A model generated the notes under the pieces. The model searched no databases and was not told the origin of the DNA. It saw only the letters and a program-made list of their open reading frames with translations. This document shows positions 20,730 to 33,400 of a stretch of 64,000 nucleotides of DNA, one piece after another. Origin of the DNA: Rhipidocladum racemiflorum (taxonomy: Eukaryota > Streptophyta > Magnoliopsida > Poales > Poaceae); assembly GCA_036346355.1 (NCBI GenBank), contig CM070588.1:16353914-16417913 (forward strand), in the 5' to 3' direction. Numbering within the stretch: position 1 is the stretch's first letter; every line of letters begins with the position of its first letter. The translations under genes and the position numbers were made by a program.

Positions 20730-22340
20730 TGTAGGATCGAAATATACGAATATAGCAATCAGAGGGGGGGGTGAATGATTGTGCGGAAGCTAAAACCAAA
20801 TTCTTGACCTATTAAAAGTTCACCCCTAAAACAGAACCAAATAATTGCCTCGTTTTCGACAAAAACAGAATGACAGAGGTTCGGTAAAACGTGAATTCTC
20901 AGAGATCCAACCGTTAGATTGATCTGAAATTTGGTCACAAGAAACTAGATTCCAATACGAATCAAACCCAAAAAGAATCAGCTTGATCGGACTTACGGAT
21001 CAAAAGTTATGAGCTTCGCAAGCTTGCTGATCCAGAACTTGACGAGAATCAATCTAATCAAAACTTCAAGATTAAACAAGAACGACAAAAGATTGATCAA
21101 CTAGACTTTGAGAAACACTAGATCAATACCCTAGAGAAGTTTTTGATGGATCAAATTAAGATAAAACTTAAAGAACAAAAACCAATCTAGAACTAGAACA
21201 AGCATGCAAACAAGAACCAAAAAGAGAACGTTGAAGCAATGCGGGAACTAGAAGAATTGATCTTTATTTCTTTTGTCTAAAATACTCCCATCAAAAGAGT
21301 ACAAACCCTAAAACCAAGCTCAAGGCTTGATGCGCTTAGCTCTGCTTGGTGCCTTTCAACAGGAGACCCCCACCTATTTAAAGCACCAACCCACAAAGAG
21401 TTCTGAATACGATTCCTATTCCCTAGAAGGAATCCGTATCCAACACAACTCTACTTGGCCCAACCTGGCCGAGTACAACTCTTGCACGCGTATGGTAACC
21501 CTACCATACTCACGTGACTAACACTTTGCAAGCGTATGGCCACCTGCCATACTCACGTGACTAACACTTTGCACGCGAATGACCTCCTGCCATTCTCACG
21601 TGACTAACCATTCTTCATGTGCACCATTCTCTTAGCCCGAACGTCCCGCATGACATCCTTGACCACCAAGACCTCAGTTCCTCCTGAACTTAGTCCCGAA
21701 CCTCAGTTCCTCCATGAACCTAGTTCGGTCCGTCATCGACCACATTCGTCTTCGAGCAATACCTGCACATGAACAAACCACAAAACAAATCCGAGCACAA
21801 GTCCACGACTTGACTCAATGTCAATCCATGCAACTACTCACATGAGCATTGCATAAAGTCCACTTCAAGCATCATGAAATTCTCACAAATTTCATAATCT
21901 CAAAAACAAATCAAAATTCAAAGTCCAAATTTGCACAAACCCTAATCGAGCAAAAAGCCATTCACGCGGACGGATCGCCAAAAGCATGTGTATGGCGGAC
22001 CAAAAATTTGGTCCGTCATGCATGAGAAAACGAGATCGCCAAAAGCATGTGTATGGCGGACCAATTGGGTCCGTCATGCATGGGAAAAACGCGATTTCTT
22101 GAACAAGCGTAAAAGCATCAAAATCACGTTTATGACAGACCAAAGACTTTGGTCCGTCATACATGCGAAACTCACTGTTTTTGGATGTTTGGTCTGGCGC
22201 AAATGCAAAGTCTCTGTTTTTGAACGTTTGGTCCTTTATGCAAGCAATTTTGCAAGATTAAACCTAATTAATTTTTCAGCACATTATCAAGCCAATTTTT
22301 CATCACATGATCAAGCCAATTTTTCATCACATGATTCACA
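20730..22340 (-). repeat. 3' LTR of copia 2
   Basis: 1611 bp, plus-strand ends TGTAGGATCG and GATTCACA. In U3 it holds palindromes around the core GGACCAA..TTGGTCC (21990-22166), a doubled 24-bp terminal phrase (CAAGCCAATTTTTCATCACA) near 22290-22335, and repeated CACGTGACTAAC units (21510-21610). A TATA-like element (minus strand CTTTAAATAGG) is at 21373-21383. Confidence 0.9.
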
Positions 22341-23400
22341 ATCTCCCCCTTGATGAAAACATTGGCAACACCAAATAGAATTGAACATTTGGCATTCACT
22401 TTTCAAAAGATTTTGAAATCCAAAAGATCAAGGATCAAAAAGAGAAAAACACAGAATTCCCCTTTGACCAAAATGCAAAACAAAATCTCCCCCTGAGAAG
22501 AAAAATGTGTGTGAATGTGCAATGTGTCCAAAAAGTCTAAAAATCTCCAAACTTCTCACAAAATGCCAGAAACAAATCCCCCTTTTTCTTCTCCCCCTTT
22601 TTCTTAAACTTTTCAATGATTCCCAAATTTCTCCCCCTTTGACAATGGATTCATCAAGAGTACAAAAGAGAGAATTTGTTCAAAATTTTTCTTTTTTTTT
22701 TTGCAAAGATTTCACAAGGAGAAACAAGGGAGTGCCAAAATAGAAAAGATGAGCTCATTCGATCATATAACCTTATATATCACATAATATGTAAAATACA
22801 TGATCTTGATGTGATTTTAACAAGTTAGGGAATGACATGCATCTCAACCTCAATTCAGTCAACTATAGCCAAGTACTAAGCAAGATCTCAGTAGAAGAAC
22901 AAAAGCTCAAAAATTGAAACAACTAACAACTCTGGGCGAGCAAGTGATTTCAACTCCAATCTAGTAGACCAAATTAATCTTTAAAAAGTAAACTGCATGT
23001 GGCATGCTTGAAGCATACTTCTTTTATTTCCTTGGATTGGCATGCTTGAAGCATACATCTTGTTTTTGAGGGAATGGCATGCTTGAAGCATACATCTTAA
23101 CCATTTTAAGGGAAGCATGCTTGAAGCAAATAACTCAAGCTTTAGCTTTTAACTACCCCTTTTTTTATTCCCTTTTCTTTTCTTTTTCTTTGATTGTAAA
23201 ACATGCAAGAGTGATTAAGAGGTCTTATGAAAGAATAAAGCTGAAAACACACTTGCTTCATAGCCCAAATTTGTCAAGAAGATTCAATAACAAGCCTAGA
23301 AGAGTAAGATATCACAGAGTATTTAGCTATAGGCAATCAGTCTAGGGAATTCCACAATGTCATTTTTAGTTCAAGTGAGACAATTAGATTATCATATATT
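22341..23400 (-). other. Copia 2 post-pol region with repeated polypurine-like tracts and palindromes
   Basis: This noncoding stretch between RNase H and the 3' LTR contains several complements of AAAGGGGGAGA (22344, 22488, 22583, 22630). Four copies of a near-perfect palindrome, ATGCTTGAAGCAT, lie around 23005, 23045, 23080 and 23108. The same arrangement is present in copia 3 (49125-49250). Multiple polypurine tracts are known in SIRE-type elements; I know no role for the palindromes. Confidence 0.65.
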
Positions 23401-23499
23401 AGCTCAATTACATAACATATAAAGAAATATGATAAAGTGAGCTCATCAAGTGAAAAAACTTGGCAAAGAAACTCCCTCTCAAAACAAACCCATTGGATG

Positions 23500-24133
23500 A
23501 ACAATCCCAAGTTCTCCCCGAATAAAAGCAAAAGCGAAGAAGACAAAGGTTTTGTGAAAATGTCTGCCAATTGATGTTCAAGATCCACATGATGAAGCAC
23601 AATGTTGCCTTTTTCAACATGATCTCTAAGAAAGTGAAATCGATGTCAATGTGTTTTGTTCTAGAGTGTTGCATGGGGTTCTTAGCAATGCAAATTGCAC
23701 TAGTGTTATCACACAAAAGAGGAACACTATCCAAATTAACCCCATAATCTTTTAGTGTAGCTACTATCCAAAGAATTTGAGAACAACAACTAGCGGCAAC
23801 CACATATTGATTCGTGAGTTGATTGTGCAACAAAAGATTGTTTTCTAGATGACCATGCAATGAGAGAATTTCCCAAGAAGTGACATGAACCGAAGTGCTC
23901 TTCCTATCAATTCTACATCCTCCAAAATCAGCATCGAAAAAGATCTCAAACTAATGCATGAGGAAGCAGAAAGCCAAATGCCAAAATCTTGAGTTCCATG
24001 AAGATACCTGAAAATCCTTTTGACAGCTTGTCGATGTGAAGCACGTGGGGAAGCTTGAAAACGAGCACACAAGCACACAAAGAAATTGTATATCCGGCCT
24101 TGATGCGTTGAGGTACAAAAGTGAACCTATCAT
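23500..24133 (-). pseudogene. Copia 2 RNase H domain, frameshifted
   Basis: Pieces in different frames read MIGSLLYLNASRPDIQF, ARFQASPRASHRQAVKRIF, TQDFGIWLSAS, NQYVVAASCCSQILWIV, LLCDNTSAICIAKNP, SRTKHIDIDFTFLE and HVDLEHQLADIFTKPL. In order these cover the end of RT through the end of a copia RNase H, including the CDNTSA and TKHID motifs. At least three frameshifts separate them, and the early QYVVAASCCSQILW block has substitutions where EAEYIAA is usual. RNase H removes template RNA during cDNA synthesis. Confidence 0.85.
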
Positions 24134-24954
24134 GCTTCTATATTCCTTTTGATCAACCGGCTCACCATCTTCATCAGGGTCAAGTGCAAGTGCTCTCCAT
24201 AGGTGTCATGATCGGCTTGTCGCTTTTCCATCCCAAAACGATAGCAAGTCTCTTGTATATTTGCTTTGATGCACAAAAGTACCATCCTTTGTTTGCTTGA
24301 TTTGAAATCCCAAAAGTATGTCAACTCACCCATCATACTCATCTCAAACTCCTTCCTCATTGTTTCTGAAAACTCGGACACTAAAACATGAGATGAACCA
24401 CCAAAGATAATATCATCAACATAAATCTGAGCGAATAGTTGATCATTGCCTTGCTTGAGTAAAAGAGAGTTTTGTCAACCTTTCCCATTAAAAAGCCCTT
24501 TTCAAGTAAAAGGTTTTTAGCCTATCATACCATGCTCTAGGGGCTTGTTTCAAACCATACAAAGCTTTTGTTAGTTTGAACACATGATTTGGAAACTTTG
24601 GATTTTCAAAACCAGGTGGTTGCTTGACATAAACCTCCTCATTTATGTAGCCATTCAGAAAAGCACTTTTCACATCCATTTGATACAATTTGAAACCTTT
24701 GGATGCAGCAAAAGCTAAAAGGATTCTAATGGCTTCAATTCTAGCAAAACAGGAGCAAAGGTTTCATCAAAATCTAAGCCTTCAATTTGAGTGTAACCTT
24801 GAGCAACCAATCTAGCCTTGTTTCTAACAACAACACCATCCTCACTTTGTTTATTTTTGAAAACCCATCTAGTTCCAATAACATTAAAATCTGGAGGTGG
24901 TGAGACAAGTTTCCAAACTTTATTTCGTTCAAAATTCTCTAATTCTTCATGCAT
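24134..24954 (-). pseudogene. Copia 2 reverse transcriptase, frameshifted
   Basis: From 24954: MHEELENFERNKVWKLV, TRWVFKNKQSEDG, NKARLVAQGYTQIEGLDF, DETFAPV. Then in a new frame: YQMDVKSAFLNGYINEEVYV, PPGFENP, KALYGLKQAPRAWYDRL. The catalytic YVDD box (QIYVDDIIFG) is readable near 24425, followed by EFEMSMMGELTYF. The MDVKSAFLNG and YVDD motifs supply the polymerase aspartates. Frameshifts occur near 24715, 24485 and beyond 24300, so full-length enzyme is not encoded. Confidence 0.9.
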
Positions 24955-26612
24955 GGCATTGATCCAAGATTAGTCGAGATAATGCATGAGATATATCTTT
25001 GGGTTCAAAAGAAGCAACTAAAGCGAGAATGAGTATGAGTGTCGAATGAATAAACCTGGATCGAGTGACTCTCTCATTTAGGTCTCCAATCATTTGTTCA
25101 GATGGATGCATTTTCTGAATGTGCAAGGGAGCATTGGCTTTTGAGACTTCTCCTTCTCCTTCTTCATTTTCAGCATGTACAGATGATGTTGTAGCTTGAG
25201 GATGGTTAGTTGTAGGTGATGTAGTAGTAGGTGCCAAAGGTGCTACAGCTTGTTGTGCATTAGAAATAATCAAGACCTCATCTTCAACATCATCATTATC
25301 TTCAAAGATTTTCTCCCCCTGAACATATGCGTCTGTACCTGCATCACTTGGACTAGTGCCTGGACTAGCCTCATCAAAAGTAACTTCACAAGTTTCCACA
25401 ATTTTGTTAGTCTCCAAAACAAGCACACGATAGCCACGAGTATGAGCAGGATATCCAAGGAAAAAGCCATCCATTGATCTAGCTTCAAATTTATCAAGAT
25501 TTCCAGATTTCAAGACAAAGCATTTGCATCCAAAAACCCTAAAGTGAGAAACAGTAGGCCTATGTCCAAACCGAAGCTCATATGGAGTCTTACCCAATTT
25601 TGATCTCAAAAACACACGGTTTGAAACATAACATGCAGTTGAAATCGCTTCAGCCCAAAAGTTTCTAGGAGTGTGATGTTCATCTAACATGGTTCTAGCC
25701 ATCTCAACCAACGTTCTATTTTTCCTTTCAACTACACCATTTTGTTGAGGCACTCTAGGAGATGAAAATTGATGATCAATTCCTTTTTCAGTACAAAAGT
25801 GATCAAAAGAAGCATTTTTGAATTCAGTTCCATTATCACTTCTAAGCTTTGAGAGCTCCTGGATGATCAATAGAAAGCCTAAGAACAAGACTTCTAAAAT
25901 GACTAAAGGCCTCATCCTTAGATGCCATAAATTATACCCTAGAGTATCTAGAAAAATCATCAACAATCACAAGCACATACCATTTGCCTCCAAAGGATTG
26001 AACTCGAGAAGGTCCAACTGTATCAAGATGTAGAAGCTGTCCTGGAGCGTTTGTCATCACCATGGTAAGAGGTGGATGTGAACCTGCAATCATCTTACCA
26101 TGTCTACAAGAAGAACATACTAGATTGCTATCACCCTTAAGCTTAGGCAAGCCACGTATAAGATCTAAACCACTTACACGAGTAAGATGATCAAAACCAA
26201 CATGACTAAGTCTACGATGCCAAAAGAATAAGTCTTTAGAAACATTGGCAATTAGACACCTATGCTTAGAAGAAGGTGATGCATCAAAATCAGCTTTAAA
26301 GACTCTTCCAAAATGAGAAATTTTGAACACAAGATCACCTGAAGCATCTAGCACTTTGCATTCATTTTTCTTAAAGCTTATCTCAAGATCTTCATCAAGC
26401 ATTTGAGAGACAGAAAGCAAGTTATATTTCAAGTTTTCAACAAGAGCCACATCCTTGAACATAAACTTGTCACTTACCTTTACTGTACCTTTTGCCACAA
26501 CAAAAGAGGAAGAAGCATCTCCAAAAGTAACACTTTCAGCACGAGATGCACGAGTGAGGGAGGAGAACCAATTCTTATCACCGGACATGTGGCGTGAGCA
26601 TCCGGAATCCAC
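24947..26612 (-). pseudogene. Copia 2 protease and integrase
   Basis: From 26612 the frame gives the retropepsin motif DSGCSRHMSGDKNWF. The pre-integrase zinc region follows (FWHRRLSHVGFDHL, CSSCRHGKM; H..H..C..C), then the start of the integrase core (LDTVGPSRV, VIVDDFSRYSRV), where a break occurs at about 25932. The following frame has LRSDNGTEFKN, SSPRVPQQNGVVERKNRTL and NFWAEAISTACYVSNR, covering the remaining catalytic D and E, then an acidic linker to RT. Protease cleaves the polyprotein and integrase inserts the cDNA. Confidence 0.9.
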
Positions 26613-26682
26613 TAGCCATATGTTCTCCTTCCTTGCGCGAGAAGCCTACATAGCAAAACATGTCGAGGTCTCGATCTTGGGG

Positions 26683-27689
26683 TTAGGAATGAGATTTTTG
26701 GGAATCTAGTATCTTGAGACACACGACGCACAACAAGATGGGTACAACACGATAATTTTTATGCACAAAATCAGATTTGCCTTTTCCCATGTTTCTAGGA
26801 ACAGAAGGTGTTTTCATCACTCTAGGCGCATAAAAATGTGCTTTGCTGAAATTTGACCTAGCCTTAGTTCTTTCCTTCTTTTGCTGTTTGGCTAGTCTAA
26901 AGCAAAAATCTACTAAGTGTCCATCTCTACCACAATGAGTGCAAGTGTACTTGACATGATGTTTAGCTTTAACAGTAAAAGCACATTTTGCATTCATCAT
27001 AGTAGAAGATAAAAAACCAGCATATTGAAAAGAAATTTTCTTAGGCTCATTAGATAACTCAATTTTGCAAGGAGCCTGAACAACAGTGCGAGGTTTAGTT
27101 TCATTTGTGGCATAAGGATTAAAACCTAAACCTCTCTTGTTTGTGCTAACCTTAGATTGATCCAAAATCATGTTCAACTTCTTCTTGCCATTAGTGAAAC
27201 GTTCCAAAGAATTTTGCAAGTAATCAACTTTCTTAGCAAGAGTTAAACAATTATTGCAGGGAACATCTACTTTTCCTTTTTGCTTGCGACAAGTTGAGCA
27301 TGAGAGAATTTCATGTGAAAGCAAATTATCAGTTAATTGAGAAACCCTAGCATTTGCATCTTTCAATTTTAATTCAAGAGTTGAGCATTTAGAACAAGAA
27401 GTTGAACTATGCAAATCATCCGTGGAACAGCTAGCATGTACAACATGTTTCTCATTTTTCTCATTTAGATGCAACAAAAGAGCATGTTCTTTCCTAAGCA
27501 AGGTGAGCTCATTGTAAATTAAGTCACATGATTTGCAAGTATCATCACTAGGAATCAAAGTCTTAAGTCTAGCAATTTCAGCATTCAATGATTCAATAAT
27601 GAAATCATGTTTCTTAATTTTCTTATCACGTTTGTCAAGCAATTTTCCAAGACGAGCAACAACAATAGCTAATTCATCATAAGAGGGAT
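26683..27689 (-). pseudogene. Copia 2 Gag, C-terminal part
   Basis: It continues gag after a one-base frameshift near 27715. It reads a long coiled coil (LLDKRDKKIKKHDFIIESL) with spaced cysteine pairs (CKSCDL, CSKCSTLELKLKD, CSTCRKQKG, CNNCLTLAKKVDYL), then a second CCHC knuckle CTHCGRDGHLVDFC near 26930 and a basic stretch. The doubled zinc knuckle and long coiled coil make this Gag much larger than most copia Gags and fit the SIRE-like class. The frame is lost again near 26740, just before protease. Confidence 0.85.
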
Positions 27690-28823
27690 CTACCTCATTG
27701 AAGTCGCTGTCGTGGTCGCCCCTGTGAAGCTATCCTTGCTGCTTGCCATGAGACATAATCCTATCAAATCATGCTTGCTTGGAGTTGCATCATCTTCGCT
27801 GCTCTCCGAGTCCACATCGCTCAAATTGACTTGTTCAAGAGCGGAAAGAACTCGGTGAACCACCTTGCGGTTGATGAAGCTCTTCTTCTTCCTATCATTT
27901 GATGAGAACCTTTTCTTCTCATTCCTTCTGTCGTTGTCCTTCTCCTCCTTTGATGTTTTTCCTGCAAGCTTAGGACAATTTGTGCGAATATGGTTGAGGT
28001 CACCACACTCATAGCATCTTGGAGGACCACCTCTCTTTCTCATTCTCACATTCTGCAAAGCTTTGTTAAAGCGAGAAGAGAGTAGTGCCAGATCTTCTTC
28101 AGGAAACTCTTCAAGTTGCTCATCTGTTAAAGAAGACATGGAAGACAAGGCAAAGCTAGAAGAAGAATTTGCATTTGACATGTTAGGGTTAGAGATCAAA
28201 GAAATTGATTTAATGTTACCCTTCCTGGCAAGAACATCCAACTCATGAGTTTTCAACTTAGAGTAAAGAACATCTAATGTGAGTGTGCTCATGGTAGTAG
28301 ATTCTTGTATAGATGTTACTTTCATCTCCCATACTGACATGTCCAAAGCACTAAGCAATTGTCGAGCATTTTCAGCATCAGTGTAGCTAACTCCAACAGC
28401 ACGTAGATTGCTAAGAATTTTATTGAAACGTGCAAAGAAGTCATCTACAGATTCACTAGGTTTCATCTCAAAACGCATGTATTCTTTTTTGTAAATATCT
28501 TGGCGAACCTCTTTGACAGTGTTAGAACCCTCATGATAATCACAAAGAGATTTCCATACCTCATATGCGGATCGAAGATGAACCACACGATCAAAGTCGC
28601 TGCGTCCCAAGCCTTGGATGATCAAGTTTCGTGCCTTGCTATTTGCTTCAACATGTGCACGATTTGCATCATTGACGTTGTCGTTTTCAGGGACTTGATA
28701 TGGCTTGTAAACCTTCTCCCATATAGCGAAGCCCTGTGCTTGGATGAACGCCTCCATCTTGGCCTTCCAAAACTGAAAATCAACACCATCGAACACACAT
28801 GGTTTTGTCGAATAACGATCCAT
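27690..28823 (-). CDS. Copia 2 Gag, N-terminal part
   Basis: The start is taken at ATG 28823 (MDRYSTKPCVFDG), about 40 bp downstream of the primer-binding site; a GTG four codons earlier is less likely. Order: the UBN2-type Gag domain (FDGVDFQFWKAKMEAFIQAQ; KSLCDYHEGSNTVKEVRQ; MRFEMKPSESVDDFFARFN; LLSALDMSVWEMKVTSIQE), a Ser-rich spacer, the CCHC knuckle CYECGDLNHIRTNC (about 28000), and a basic stretch. It leaves frame near 27715 compared with copia 3. It is very similar to copia 3 Gag. Confidence 0.9.
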   Translation of the reverse strand: MDRYSTKPCVFDGVDFQFWKAKMEAFIQAQGFAIWEKVYKPYQVPENDNVNDANRAHVEANSKARNLIIQGLGRSDFDRVVHLRSAYEVWKSLCDYHEGSNTVKEVRQDIYKKEYMRFEMKPSESVDDFFARFNKILSNLRAVGVSYTDAENARQLLSALDMSVWEMKVTSIQESTTMSTLTLDVLYSKLKTHELDVLARKGNIKSISLISNPNMSNANSSSSFALSSMSSLTDEQLEEFPEEDLALLSSRFNKALQNVRMRKRGGPPRCYECGDLNHIRTNCPKLAGKTSKEEKDNDRRNEKKRFSSNDRKKKSFINRKVVHRVLSALEQVNLSDVDSESSEDDATPSKHDLIGLCLMASSKDSFTGATTTATSMR

Positions 28824-28860
28824 TGATCTAATCACCGGTTAAGATAGATTAGAGAAACCT

Positions 28861-28873
28861 TGCTCTGATACCA
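28861..28873 (-). other. Primer-binding site of copia 2 (initiator tRNA-Met type)
   Basis: The minus strand reads TGGTATCAGAGCA two bases inside the 5' LTR. It is complementary to the 3' end of initiator methionine tRNA, the usual primer of plant copia elements. Confidence 0.9.
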
Positions 28874-28875
28874 CT

Positions 28876-30495
28876 TGTAGGATCGAAATATACGAATATA
28901 GCAATCAGAGGGGGGGTGAATGATTGTGCGGAAGCTAAAACCAAATTCTTGACCTATTAAAAGTTCACCCCTAAAACAGAACCAAATAATTGCCTCGTTT
29001 TCGACAAAAACAGAATGACAGAGGTTCGGTAAAACGTGAATTCTCAGAGATCCAACCGTTAGATTGATCTGAAATTTGGACACAAGAGACTAGATTCCAA
29101 TACGAATCGAACCCAAAAAGAATCAGCTCGATCAGACTTACGGATCAAAAGTTATGAGCTTCGCAAGCTTGCTGATCCAGAACTTGACGAGAATCAATCT
29201 AATCAAAACTTCAAGATTAAACAAGAACGACAAAAGATTGATCAACTAGACTTTGAGAAACACTAGATCAATACCCTAGAGAAGTTTTTGATGGATCAAA
29301 TTAAGATAAAACTTAAAGAACAAAAACCAATCTAGAACTAGAACAAGCATGCAAACAAGAACCAAAAAGAGAACGTTGAAGCAATGCGGGAACTAGTAGA
29401 ATTGATCTTTATTTCTTTTGTCTAAAATACTCCCATCAAAAGAGTACAAACCCTAAAACCAAGCTCAAGGCTTGATGCGCTTAGCTCGCTTGGTGCCTTT
29501 CAACGAGAGACCCCCACCTATTTAAAGCACCAACCCACAAAGAGTTCTCGAATACGATTCCTATTCCTAGAAGGAATCCGTGATCCAACACAACTCTACT
29601 TGGCCCAACCTGGCCGAGTACAACTCTTGCACGCCGTATGGTAACCCTACCATACTCACGTGACTAACACTTTGCACGCGCGTGGCCACCTCCATACTCA
29701 CGTGACTAACACTTTGCACGCGAATGACCTCCTGCCATTCTCACGTGACTAACCATTCTTCATGTGCACCATTCTCTTAGCCCGAACGTCCCGCATGACA
29801 TCCTTGACCACCAAGACCTCAGTTCCTCCTGAACTTAGTCCCGAACCTCAGTTCCTCCATGAACCTAGTTCCGGTCCCGTCATCGACCACATTCGTCTTC
29901 GAGCAATACCTGCACATGAACAAACCACAAAACAAATCCGAGCACAAGTCCACGACTTGACTCAATGTCAATCCATGCAACTACTCACATGAGCATTGCA
30001 TAAAGTCCACTTCAAGCATCATGAAATTCTCACAAATTTCATAATCTCAAAAACAAATCAAAATTCAAAGTCCAAATTTGCACAAACCCTAATCGAGCAA
30101 AAAGCCATTCACGCCGGACAGATCGCCAAAAGCATGTGTATGGCGGACCAAAAAATTTGGTCCGTCATGCATGAGAAAAACGAGATCGCCAAAAAGCATG
30201 TGTATGGCGGACCAAAAAATTGGGTCCGTCATGCATGGGAAAAACGCGATTTCTTGAACAAGCGTAAAAGCATCAAAATCACGTTTATGACAGACCAAAG
30301 ACTTTGGTCCGTCATACATGCGAAACTCACTGTTTTTGGATGTTTGGTCTGGCGCAAATGCAAAGTCTCTGTTTTTGAACGTTTGGTCCTTTATGCAAGC
30401 AATTTTGCAAGATTAAACCTAATTAATTTTTCAGCACATTATCAAGCCAATTTTTCATCACATGATCAAGCCAATTTTTCATCACATGATTCACA
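28876..30495 (-). repeat. 5' LTR of copia 2
   Basis: 1620 bp, nearly identical to 20730-22340. Visible differences include CAAGAGACTAG versus CAAGAAACTAG, AATCGAACCC versus AATCAAACCC, and short indels in the palindrome region. It carries the same CACGTG repeats (29658, 29700, 29746) and palindromes (30138-30320). The TATA-like element is at about 29516-29527 on the minus strand. Confidence 0.9.
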
Positions 30496-33400
30496 AAGTT
30501 GTTCTCATGAAAGTCTAACCCTTGACTGTAATCCCCGAGCAGTGTCCAATACCGTGGACTCGGCTATTCGAATAGGTTGTACACTCTGCAGAGGTTATGT
30601 ACTTTACCCACAAGATACAGTCCAACACCACAAAGGCGATTGATCGTAATAAAGCCTTTCAGAGACCGCAAACTAAACAAGTGAACCTCTCCGGCTTTTG
30701 TCATACACCATCCCTTCCCTTAACAGAAGCGAAGTATGGGACCGACATACCATTGGACGGGTACCATGCCATAGCACTGGTACGCTCCCCTTTGAAGCTA
30801 CATAATAGGTGTAGTTGACACCCCGAGGTACCACATGTAAGTTATTAGTAACTTACTCAACTAGGTACGTCCCATTACAGACATGTGGTTGCACGTTTGA
30901 CTCAGATCAAAGGCTTGCAAGGTTAAGTCCTTAAGATGACCAGGGCAAGACTACCCGAAGAGCCAAAACGACTTCCCCGGTGCCACTCATGGCCCACCAT
31001 ATCATTCTGGCCACTTGCCCCGGTCTAAAACTATTTATCAAACCGAGTTGATTACCATGCACAACATGCCATCAACAATGACAACACATGATACTTCTCA
31101 AAAACAGGTTCAATATCTCATTAAGTCAATATTAACATTTGATTGTCCAAAATCATGTCATGTGCACGTAGCAGGTCTAAGCAATATACTACAACGATCT
31201 AGATACCCAATGTTGGCAAGTTAATAATGTCCAACTATATATTCCACAACTAGGGTGACAAGGGTTCGTGGCACATAATCAAATAGTCAAGGTGTCATAC
31301 TGCAATTTGGCATTTATCTAATTCCCAAAAATAATTTAAACCATTTTCTAATTAAATTAGCTTGCAATAGTTTAAATTAAATTAATTTCAAAAGTGGGAT
31401 CAAAATGGTCAAATCATAACTCGCATTCAAAAATTACTTGTTCTTGATTTTGAGCTGGCTCTTGGGTCAAAACTTCACCTTCGAAGCCTTCGAGGACCTC
31501 AATGTCTACTCGTAATGCGTGCAAATGGCAATAACATAAATAAACAGTAGGAAAAAAGTGTCCAAAAATTTAAATAAACTTCATAAATAGAGAATGCACA
31601 ATTTTATGAATTTTTAGGAATTTGAATCATCCAAATCGGAGTTAAAACGCAAAAGTTATACCCGTTTAAAGTTTTAAAAATCAATTAATTAAATAATAAT
31701 GGAGAAAACTCAAGTCCAAAAATTAAATAAACTTCACCATTATGTTGAGCTCAATTTTATAAAAATTTAGAAATTGGAATCACCCAAATCGGAGTTAAAA
31801 TGCAAAAGTTATAAGCATTTGAAGTTTAAAAATTCAAATAAAAGAATAAACCAAATTAATTCATTTATTTTTCTATTGAAAAATCCCATTTATGACGTCA
31901 GCATGGAATTTGAATTTTCACCGAATTATTTTTCTATTGAAAAATCGAATTATGACGTCAGCATGCGTCAGCCGGTCCATGGACTTGGTCCACGGCTCGG
32001 GCGCGGTCCACCGTGGAGCCGGCCCACGGGTTCACGTTTCACTAGCACGTGGGACCCACTGCTGACGTCAGCACGGCTCGGCCAAAGGACGGCTGACACG
32101 CGGGCCCCACCGTGACGTCAGCACGACGTCACGGATGATGTCATGGTGCAGTTGGGCCAGCCCCTAACACGCGGGCCCCACGCTGACATCACGCGTGACG
32201 TCAGCAACGACCGGGCGCGTCCGCATGGACCGCGCCGGTTCGGCTCCCGTGCGCATGGCGCAATCTGGGCTGTTGGTTTAAAATCCAACGGTCCAGATTG
32301 GATCTGGGTCGCGCACGTGGTGGACAACGTGGCTGATCTGGACTGTTCGATTTAGATCGGACAGTCAAGTCCAATCGGGTTTCACCGCATCAAGGGGGTG
32401 ACGTGGCATGTCCCAGGAGGCGACGCGTGGCTCAATCTACACCGTTCGACTTCGATCGAATGGCTGAGATCACATCTAATGCTACAACGTGGGTTAACGC
32501 TAACCGTACGATCTAGATCTAACGGCTGAGATCTAATCTAGGAACGGTGCAGTTTACAGCTACGTGGTTCAATCTAGAGCATTGGATCTAGATCTAATGG
32601 CTGAAAATAGATTTAGAAACCACAACATGGATCTCGTGACGGGGTGACGTGGACTCACCGCGATCGTTGGATCTGGATCGGACGGCTCACGGAGCTTGGG
32701 GACGGCGGTGGCGACGCGGTGGCTTGCGGCTGCCGGAGACGAAGACGATGACGAGCCCCGCGGTGCTTCGGGCATGTTCCGGCGAGGTGAGTGGTCCTCC
32801 CCGATGCGGCTCGACGAGAGGGTTCCGAATCTGGGCACCACCACAGCGGAGAACGGTGGACGATGGCGGAAAACGGCAAAAACCGCGGCGGATCTCTCCT
32901 CCAACTTTGGCGAGCTCTTGTTGCGTGGCTACGGCAGCTCAGGTTCGGTGACCTAGGGTTACAGGTGCACACAGAAGAGGAGAGCATGTTGGTGGCGGCG
33001 GCACATTAAATAGGGGCCTCGGCTTCTGTGAAATCCGCGGAAACCGAGGTGCACCCGGGCGCGACGGTGGAATCCGACGAGCGCTTGGAGAGGTGACGTG
33101 GACGCATCCTGGCCGTCCGCATGGCACGATCGACGGTTGGGATCGCACGGGGGCGAGCGGATACGGTTCGATCCCCACGTGGGTGACGTGGCTTGATGCT
33201 GGCTGTTGGATCTCGATCAAACAGTTGCACTGGTTAGGGTTTGGTTGGGCTCGGTCCAGCTCGACCGTGGCTCGGGTCCGACTCGGGCTCGGGCGCTTGA
33301 ACAGTGAGACCCATTAGGGTTTTTCCAGCGATTTAATAGTTAAATAAATTCCTAGAAATTCAAATAAATTGATAAAAAATAGCAAAATAATCAGAAAAAT

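Larger units (their letters stand above)
20730..30495 (-). mobile_element. Copia element 2 (SIRE/Maximus-like), structurally complete
   Basis: This 9766-bp element has two similar LTRs (20730-22340 and 28876-30495) and a perfect 5-bp target duplication AAGTT at 20725-20729 and 30496-30500. It has a canonical primer-binding site, a polypurine tract (AAGGGGGAGAT at about 22341-22351), and gag, protease, integrase, RT and RNase H in copia order on the minus strand. The LTRs differ by scattered substitutions and small indels, so insertion is fairly recent. Several frameshifts in gag and pol would nevertheless stop polyprotein synthesis. Confidence 0.92.

Noticed and set aside
28861..28873. tRNA-Met gene fragment
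   Set aside because: Only the short complement to the tRNA 3' end is present, at the position of a primer-binding site.
32569..33230. Several GC-rich open frames as genes
   Set aside because: Same gypsy LTR block in inverted orientation; composition artefact.
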